Positions 58,868 to 64,000 of a DNA stretch of 64,000 nucleotides are shown here, one piece after another; position 1 is the first letter of the stretch; every line of letters begins with the position of its first letter. The position numbers and the translations under genes are program-made. The notes beneath the pieces are model-generated. The model made no database searches. It was not told the origin of the DNA and was given only the letters and a program-made list of their open reading frames with translations. Origin of the DNA: Streptomyces brasiliensis (GTDB lineage Bacteria; Actinomycetota; Actinomycetes; Streptomycetales; Streptomycetaceae); the NCBI RefSeq assembly GCF_014647875.1, contig NZ_BMQA01000037.1:1-64000 (forward strand), in the 5' to 3' direction.

Positions 58868-59458
58868 CTAGCCGATCTTGACGCGTCGCGTGCTCGTGTC
58901 GCTCCGGTCGGTGCGCGGCTCCGCCCGGCCGTCGTCGGCGAGTCGGGAAGCCCGCGCCCGTACGCCGACCCGCGTGCGCGTCGCCACCAACTGGCCGTCC
59001 TGCGGATACGCGTGCCACGTACGCCAGTGCACCTGGCCCTCGTGCCGGTGCGCGAGCATCGCCGTGAACGCGTGCGGGCTGCCCGGGAAGACACCGGCGA
59101 GACCGTGCGGATGGTCGGTGACCAGGGCCAGCAACTCCTGGGCGCGGCCCGCGAAGGAGCCGGGCGTGAGGACTTCGACACGCGCCGCGAACTCGTACTC
59201 CCAGTCGCCGACGCCCTTGGCGACGCCCAGCGGAAGGGGCGTACTGGACCCCGGCAGACACGCCACCGTCTCCGAACAGCCGCCCCGCTCCCCCTCCATG
59301 AGCACCTGGTGGGACGCGCCGAGCAGGCGCAACTGCAGCTTCGTCTTGGCCAGTTCGAGGTCGAGCGTGGCCAGGGCGGGGAGCGGCTCGCGCCCCAGGG
59401 CCCAGGCGAGGTCGGACGCGGACGTGTCTGTGTAGGAGGTGTTCAGGGTCGTGAGCAT
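58868..59458 (-). CDS. DUF2617 family protein
   Basis: 196-aa protein of the DUF2617 family. MLTTLNTSYTDTSASDLAWA starts it, KLQLRLLGASHQVLMEGERG and CLPGSSTPLPLGVAKGVGDW are the first conserved blocks, and HAFTAMLAHRHEGQVHWRTW HAYPQDGQLVATRTRV the second. The ATG start is the only reasonable one. Function unknown; the pairing with the spermidine-synthase-like membrane protein is conserved in Streptomyces by memory, so the products may act together. Confidence 0.93.
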   Translation of the reverse strand: MLTTLNTSYTDTSASDLAWALGREPLPALATLDLELAKTKLQLRLLGASHQVLMEGERGGCSETVACLPGSSTPLPLGVAKGVGDWEYEFAARVEVLTPGSFAGRAQELLALVTDHPHGLAGVFPGSPHAFTAMLAHRHEGQVHWRTWHAYPQDGQLVATRTRVGVRARASRLADDGRAEPRTDRSDTSTRRVKIG

Positions 59459-59836
59459 GGATCGGCTCCGCTAGCACGCAGATGAAGAAGGAGTGTGGTC
59501 CGGCGCACCCGGTCGACACCGTTCGACACCGGGAGTTCGGCCACGTCAGCCCGGTCGGCCCAGCCCGTCCGGTCGGGAGCGGGTGTCCGCAGGACGTCCG
59601 AGGGGCTGCGTTGGCGATTCAGAGGGAATCATGAACTGTGGCGCCGCACAGCGTTTTTACCCAACTTCGTGGGGTTTCCATCCGTCAGAGCGCTACTCAG
59701 CTCAATTGTTCAACCACCGCGCGCGCCCGGCGCGTGCCGGTACGAGCGCGTGCCCGCCGGATTCCCCCTGTCCGGCGGGCACGCATGTGCGGCCCGGATA
59801 CGGCTCCCCCTGCGCATGGAGCTCAGCTGCCCCGTG
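59459..59836. other. Gene-free stretch
   Basis: The 378 bases between the DUF2617 start and the stop of the Gly/Cys-rich gene show no credible gene. It includes an AT-rich island at about 59638-59712 where the DUF2617 promoter should lie, but I could not pick out convincing -35 and -10 boxes. No repeat or hairpin stands out. Confidence 0.5.
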
Positions 59837-60151
59837 TCAGCTGCCTCCGCCGCATCCGCCCCCGCCGCCGCACGACGAACCCCCGCCGCAGGACGAGCCG
59901 CCGCCGCACGAGTGACCGCCCCCGCAGGAGTGCCCACCGTGTCCCCCGTGTCCGCCGTGCCCGCCCGAGGACGAGCCGCACGACGAGCCGGCGGCACCGG
60001 CTCCGCCCGCCCACCAGCTGCTGCCGCTGCCACCGCGGGAGCGCCGACCGCGCTTGTTCAGTGCCACCCCGCGCCTGTTCCGGCGCGCTCCGCTCACCAC
60101 GGCCCCGACGAACAGGACCGCGATCACCGCCAGGATGATGCCGAAGACCAT
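59837..60151 (-). CDS. Small Gly/Cys-rich membrane protein
   Basis: 104-aa protein with AAGGAGGG eight bases before its ATG, which fixes the start. A hydrophobic helix (VFGIILAVIAVLFVGAVVSG) at residues 2-21 is followed by a basic segment RRNRRGVALNKRGRRSRGGS and then a tail made only of Gly, Ser, His and Cys: GGHGGHGGHGGHSCGGGHSC and CGGGSSCGGGSSCGGGGGCG. Six or more cysteines and five histidines in such spacing may bind metal ions. Membrane-anchored Gly/Cys-rich proteins like this occur in Streptomyces but have no assigned function. Divergent from the aminotransferase at 60291. Confidence 0.75.
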   Translation of the reverse strand: MVFGIILAVIAVLFVGAVVSGARRNRRGVALNKRGRRSRGGSGSSWWAGGAGAAGSSCGSSSGGHGGHGGHGGHSCGGGHSCGGGSSCGGGSSCGGGGGCGGGS

Positions 60152-60290
60152 GGCGTCACCCTCCTTCCGGTTCCCCCGAAGCGGCCCCCCGTGGGCGCCT
60201 CGACGTGGCGTCACCGCCGCGTGAACGGGGAATGCCCAGCCGCCCCACCGGCCAAAGCAGAGTTGAGGAAGTCCAGAGCTTGGGCGCAGG

Positions 60291-61475
60291 ATGACGCGCA
60301 TGACTACGAGCGCACGCCCCTTCCTCAACCGCCGGCTCACCGAGTTCGGGACGACGATCTTCGCCGAGATGTCGGCGCTGGCCGTGCGGACCGGGTCGAT
60401 CAACCTCGGGCAGGGCTTCCCCGACACGGACGGTCCCGAGGAGGTCCGGGAGGCGGCCGTACGGGCGCTGCGCGACGGGCACGGCAACCAGTACCCGCCG
60501 GGGCCGGGCGTGCCCGAGCTGCGCACGGCGATCGCTGCGCACCAGCTGCGGCGCTACGGACTGTCGTACGACCCCGACACCGAGGTGCTCGTGACGGCGG
60601 GTGCGACGGAGGCGATCGCGGCTGCGCTGCTGGCGCTGCTCGAGCCGGGGGACGAGGTCGTCGCGTTCGAGCCGTACTACGACTCCTACGCCGCCGGTAT
60701 CGCCCTGGCGGGCGGCACGCGCGTACCGGTCACCCTGCGGCCGCACGAGGGCGGTTTCCGGCTCGACCTGGACGAGCTGCGCGCCGCGGTGACGGACCGG
60801 ACCCGGCTGCTGCTGATCAACACGCCGCACAATCCGACGGGCGCGGTGCTGACGCGCGCGGAGCTGACGGCGGTCGCGGAGCTGGCGGTGGAGCGGGATC
60901 TGCTGGTGGTGACGGACGAGGTGTACGAGCACCTGGTCTTCGACGACGCCGAGCACGTGCCGCTGGCGACGCTCCCCGGGATGCGCGAGCGCACGGTCAC
61001 GATCGGCTCGGCGGGCAAGACGTTCTCCTTCACGGGCTGGAAGGTCGGCTGGGTGACGTCGACGCCGGAACTGGTGGGTGCCGTCCGCTCGGTGAAGCAG
61101 TTCCTGACGTACGTGTCGTCCGGGCCGTTCCAGTACGCGGTGGCCGAGGCGCTGTCGCTGCCCGACTCCTACTTCGAGTCGTTCCGTGCGGACCTGTGCG
61201 CGAAGCGCGACCTGCTGGCGACGGGGCTCGCGGAAGCGGGCTTCGAGGTCTTCCGCCCGGCGGGCACGTACTTCATCACGACGGACGTCCGCCCCCTCGG
61301 CGAGAAGGACGGCTTCGCCTTCTGCCGAGCCCTGCCGGAACGGGCCGGGGTGGTGGCGATCCCGAACGCGGTCTTCTACGACAACCGCGACGAGGGCGCC
61401 CCCTTCGTCCGCTTCGCCTTCTGCAAGCGCGAGGAGGTCCTGGCGGAAGCGGTGAACCGCCTACGGCGCCTGTAG
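60291..61475 (+). CDS. Class I PLP aminotransferase (KAT/methionine type)
   Basis: 394-aa enzyme of the aspartate-aminotransferase superfamily. Features are INLGQGFPDTDGPEEVREAA, NQYPPGPGVPELRTAIAAH, NTPHNPTGAVLTRAEL and VVTDEVYEHLVF; the PLP lysine is in GSAGKTFSFTGWKVGWV, and the Arg for the carboxylate in VRFAFCKREE. This subgroup includes kynurenine aminotransferase/YbdL methionine aminotransferases, so kynurenine from the operon at 48-51 kb could be a substrate. An ATG three codons later (60300) is an alternative start. Monocistronic. Confidence 0.92.
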   Translation: MTRMTTSARPFLNRRLTEFGTTIFAEMSALAVRTGSINLGQGFPDTDGPEEVREAAVRALRDGHGNQYPPGPGVPELRTAIAAHQLRRYGLSYDPDTEVLVTAGATEAIAAALLALLEPGDEVVAFEPYYDSYAAGIALAGGTRVPVTLRPHEGGFRLDLDELRAAVTDRTRLLLINTPHNPTGAVLTRAELTAVAELAVERDLLVVTDEVYEHLVFDDAEHVPLATLPGMRERTVTIGSAGKTFSFTGWKVGWVTSTPELVGAVRSVKQFLTYVSSGPFQYAVAEALSLPDSYFESFRADLCAKRDLLATGLAEAGFEVFRPAGTYFITTDVRPLGEKDGFAFCRALPERAGVVAIPNAVFYDNRDEGAPFVRFAFCKREEVLAEAVNRLRRL

Positions 61476-61560
61476 CCGCCTGTCACGTCGCCACGCCGAG
61501 TGACGTGGCAGCACACCCTGTCAGACGTCCAAGGGTCGCGGTCCGGGGCCGCCCATTGCA

Positions 61561-62772
61561 GTGTGCGGAAATGTGACCTACGTCAGTACCACTCTCGCCC
61601 CGCCCGCCGTCACGCAGCAGCCCGGTCCCCGGGAACGGGTCCGGCCCCGGTTGTCGCTCGCCGCCGCCGGTGGGGTCGCGCTCGGGATGTTCGCCGCTGC
61701 CCGGCTCACCGGTGTGGTCGTGCTCTCCCTGGTCGCCTGGGCCACCGGCAAGCAGCCGCTCGCGCTGCTCGGGCGGTCCTGGGACTCGGCCTGGTACCTG
61801 GGCATCGCCGCGCACGGGTACGTCCGCACCCTGTACTTCCGGCCCACCGTCGTCCACAGCGACCTCGCGTTCTTCCCGCTCTACCCGGGGCTGGTCAGGG
61901 CCGTCACCGCCGTGACCCCGCTCGGCGGAGGCGCCGCCGGGCTCCTGGTGTCCTGGGCCGCCGCCGGTGCCGCCGCCTGCGGGATCTACGCCGTGGGCGC
62001 CCGGCTGCACGGCAAGGGAGTCGGTACCGCGCTCGTCCTGCTGTGGGGACTGCTCCCGCACTCCGTCGTGCTGTCGATGGCGTACACGGAGCCCGTGCTC
62101 ACCGCCTTCGCCGCCTGGTCGCTGTACGCGGTGCTGAGCGGGAACTGGATCTGGGCCGGCGCGCTGGCCGCGCTCGCCGGGCTGTCCCGGCCCAACGGCA
62201 TCGCGGTGGCCGCCGCCGTCCTCGCCGCCGCGGCCTGCGAGATGTGGCGGCGGCACGGAAGGGTTTCCCACAGGCTGTGGACGGGGGTTCTGCTCGCCCC
62301 GCTCGGGTGGAGCGCCTATGTGCTGTGGGTCGGGCAGCGGAAGGGGGATCTGCTGGGCGGCTATTTCGAGGTACAGCGGCTGTGGGGGTCCCGGTTCGAC
62401 CTCGGGCGCGGGTCGCTGCACTTCGTGCACGAGATGCTGCTGCACAGCAACCGGTTCGTCTTCCCGATGACCATGGTGATCGTCGCCGCCGGTGTGCTGC
62501 TGTACGCGCTGCTCGTCGCCGACCGGGCGCCCCTCCCGCTCCTCGTCTACACCGGCGTCCTGCTGCTCATCGCCCTCGGCGGCTCCGGCTTCTTCGAGTC
62601 CAAGCCGCGCTTCCTGCTCCCCGCGTTCCCGTTGCTGGTACCGCTGGCCCGAGCCCTGGTGCGGACGGCGAAGGCCCGGCCCTGGCACGCGACCCTGGTG
62701 GTCGGCGCCCTGGCCGGGCTCTCCTTCGTGTACGGCGCGTATCTGGTCGTGATCGCGCACACACCGCTGTAG
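61561..62772 (+). CDS. Polytopic mannosyltransferase-like (PIG-V type) protein
   Basis: 403-aa integral membrane protein with about nine helices. The N-terminal SWDSAWYLGIAAHGYVR is the acidic loop found in GT-C-fold mannosyltransferases (a DxD-like RWDSxWY motif), and FFPLYPGLVRAV follows. HSVVLSMAYTEPVLTAFAAW, ALAGLSRPNGIAVAAAVLAA and ESKPRFLLPAFPLLVPLARA are further conserved blocks. It should transfer a sugar from a polyprenyl-phosphate donor on the outer side of the membrane. GTG at 61561 or at 61573 may be the start; neither has a strong ribosome-binding site. Single gene. Confidence 0.88.
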   Translation: MCGNVTYVSTTLAPPAVTQQPGPRERVRPRLSLAAAGGVALGMFAAARLTGVVVLSLVAWATGKQPLALLGRSWDSAWYLGIAAHGYVRTLYFRPTVVHSDLAFFPLYPGLVRAVTAVTPLGGGAAGLLVSWAAAGAAACGIYAVGARLHGKGVGTALVLLWGLLPHSVVLSMAYTEPVLTAFAAWSLYAVLSGNWIWAGALAALAGLSRPNGIAVAAAVLAAAACEMWRRHGRVSHRLWTGVLLAPLGWSAYVLWVGQRKGDLLGGYFEVQRLWGSRFDLGRGSLHFVHEMLLHSNRFVFPMTMVIVAAGVLLYALLVADRAPLPLLVYTGVLLLIALGGSGFFESKPRFLLPAFPLLVPLARALVRTAKARPWHATLVVGALAGLSFVYGAYLVVIAHTPL

Positions 62773-62785
62773 GGCGACGGGGCGA

Positions 62786-63316
62786 CTACTCCTCGTCGTC
62801 CTCGGGCTTGTCGGCCTCGTTGATCTCCTGCTCGAGGCCAAGCTGCTCGACGAGCCACCGGTCGAACTCGATCGCGGCCCGCACCCAGCTGACCGTCGAC
62901 GAGACGAAGTGGTTGAGGTCGACGCCGGTGCCGATCAGCATCTGCGCCTCACCGATGAGGCGGACGGTGCCGTCGTCGTGGGTGTGGCTGTACACCTTCG
63001 GCCACAACGTCCGCCGGTTCCAGTCGTCGATCGACTCGAGAAGCTGCGGCTTCTCGTCGATCTTGTGGGGGCGGTCGTAGAAGGTCCGCACCGAGAAGAC
63101 CGCCTGTTCGGCCTCCCCGCGGAACATGAAGTACGTACGGAACTGCTCCCACGGCGCCGCGAGGTCTCCCTCTTCGTCGACGACGTACTTGAGCTCCATC
63201 TGGTCGAGGAGCTGCTTCACGAGGTCCTGATCCGGGACGACGGGGCCCGCCGGTCCTTGGGGCTGCGGCTCGGGCTGGCCCCCGAAGTTCGGAATCGAGG
63301 ACGGGTCGATGCTCAC
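62786..63316 (-). CDS. YbjN domain-containing protein
   Basis: 176-aa cytosolic protein with a YbjN (type III secretion chaperone-like) fold in residues about 25-160. The GTG at 63316 starts a Pro/Gly/Gln-rich leader (SIDPSSIPNFGGQPEPQPQG), then LVKQLLDQMELKYVVDEEGD, FRTYFMFRGEAEQAVFSVRT and LLESIDDWNRRTLWPKVYSH follow. The C-terminus is strongly acidic. Common in actinobacteria; its partner is not known. Convergent with the mannosyltransferase-like gene by 13 bases. Confidence 0.9.
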   Translation of the reverse strand: MSIDPSSIPNFGGQPEPQPQGPAGPVVPDQDLVKQLLDQMELKYVVDEEGDLAAPWEQFRTYFMFRGEAEQAVFSVRTFYDRPHKIDEKPQLLESIDDWNRRTLWPKVYSHTHDDGTVRLIGEAQMLIGTGVDLNHFVSSTVSWVRAAIEFDRWLVEQLGLEQEINEADKPEDDEE

Positions 63317-63455
63317 CGTGTTTTTCCCTTCGTACGGATTCCGCCATCCTCCCCCATGCGGGGAGGGGGGTGGCAAGCCCCGACGTGGCCTGTCGGCCCT
63401 CGGCTGACATGATCTGGCCGGTCGACGACGACCGGAACGCGGGCAGGGGGGCTCG

Positions 63456-63959
63456 ATGGCGGGCGTGCGGGGCGGTACGGCGGGTGCGCGGGCGGGCCGG
63501 GGACGGACCCGGTGGGGGGTGTTCGCGGTGGTCATGGCCCTGCCGACGCTGCTCGTGGCCGGGGTGGCCGCGGTGGCGATCTGGTTCATGACCTCGGACT
63601 ACCCCCTCGGCGGAGAGCCCGAGGACGTGCCGTGCGCGGAGGCGCTCGACTTCGGCGGGGCGAAGCTGCCGAAGGGGGCGTACGACGGGCAGTGCACGGT
63701 GCAGACCTGGCTGGACACGGACTATCACGCCGCGTTCCGGATGCCGCGGGCGGACGTGCGGAAGTGGCTGGCGGACACCTATCCCGAGGCTCCGGAGCCG
63801 GGTACCGACCTGTGCGACACCGACGCCGATCTCTGTCTGAATCTGAACACGCAGTACGCGACGCCCCCGGACGGCGCCGGTGCCGACGCGGTGACCGTGA
63901 ACGTGACGTACGAGGACGCCGGCACCGCGGTGGTGTTCTTCTCGGCGTTCACCGTCTGA
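63456..63959 (+). CDS. Small secreted/membrane protein, unknown
   Basis: 167-aa protein. A basic N-terminus (GARAGRGRTR) precedes a single transmembrane helix at about 20-44 (GVFAVVMALPTLLVAGVAAV), and the rest is extracytoplasmic with two cysteine pairs (PCAEAL, GQCTVQTW; DLCDTDADLCLNLN). The short domain contains YHAAFRMPRADVRKWLADTY. Probably a membrane-anchored small domain. No family is recognised. It is divergent from the YbjN gene; the 139-base gap between them holds an imperfect CCTCCCC/GGGGAGG hairpin at 63348-63366. Confidence 0.8.
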   Translation: MAGVRGGTAGARAGRGRTRWGVFAVVMALPTLLVAGVAAVAIWFMTSDYPLGGEPEDVPCAEALDFGGAKLPKGAYDGQCTVQTWLDTDYHAAFRMPRADVRKWLADTYPEAPEPGTDLCDTDADLCLNLNTQYATPPDGAGADAVTVNVTYEDAGTAVVFFSAFTV

Positions 63960-64000
63960 CGGCCGCACGCGCGACGGCCCGCCCCCGGGGACGAGGGGCG

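Overview
The window is high-GC actinobacterial chromosome and most probably comes from Streptomyces. Codon third positions are strongly G/C biased, GTG and TTG starts are frequent, and the gene order asd-ask-(DUF5063)-recR-ybaB ... Ser/Thr kinase ... purA ... kynurenine genes ... fba-pyrE matches, from memory, the conserved core of Streptomyces chromosomes. No complete tRNA, rRNA or CRISPR array was seen.

Left part (about 1-22 kb) is variable. It starts with two secreted surface-type proteins: an LAETG sortase-type substrate and a glycine-rich protein with a DUF11-like domain. Between and after them lie scars of mobile DNA: a tyrosine-recombinase fragment (1225-1416), a truncated IS256-type transposase (3366-3695), two short sequences resembling the anticodon region of tRNA-Pro(CGG) (3902-3920 and 8905-8924), a degenerate tRNA-Thr-like 3' half (8659-8708), a nitrile-hydratase-beta-like N-terminal fragment and an SDR C-terminal tail. 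The two tRNA-Pro-like sequences bracket a LuxR-family LAL regulator, an alpha/beta hydrolase and an ECF sigma factor with a cut-off C-terminus. Then follow a SnoaL-like protein, a SpoIIAA-like protein, an alkylsulfatase, a divergent MocR regulator/LysE exporter pair with an obvious operator region, a TIGR03943/DUF318 permease pair, an RCK-2TM-RCK channel-like protein, an S9 peptidase, SURF1, and an ECF sigma factor translationally coupled to a membrane protein.

Middle part (about 23-41 kb) is core metabolism and signalling: aspartate pathway (asd, ask), recombination (recR, ybaB), a SLATT membrane protein next to a membrane-anchored PstS-like protein and a PASTA-less Ser/Thr kinase, a class III aminotransferase with a GntR regulator and a coupled glycosyltransferase, purA, and a diacylglycerol-kinase-like protein that lacks the usual GGDGT loop. 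A MarR/GbsR regulator faces a two-gene ABC exporter.

Right part (about 43.5-64 kb) holds an Uma2 protein, a cytochrome P450, a DesK/DesR-like two-component system, a tryptophan-kynurenine-anthranilate operon (tryptophan 2,3-dioxygenase, kynureninase, kynurenine formamidase-like), a lipoprotein, a DHA2 drug exporter, fba, pyrE, aldose epimerase, SRPBCC protein, a membrane-embedded spermidine-synthase-like protein, DUF2617, a Gly/Cys-rich mini-membrane protein, a class I aminotransferase that could act on kynurenine, a polytopic mannosyltransferase-like protein and a YbjN protein. Two genes (kynU and the ABC ATPase) carry in-frame insertions that look like short interspersed repeats. No single complete novel defence or biosynthetic system is evident; the most unusual items are listed as findings.
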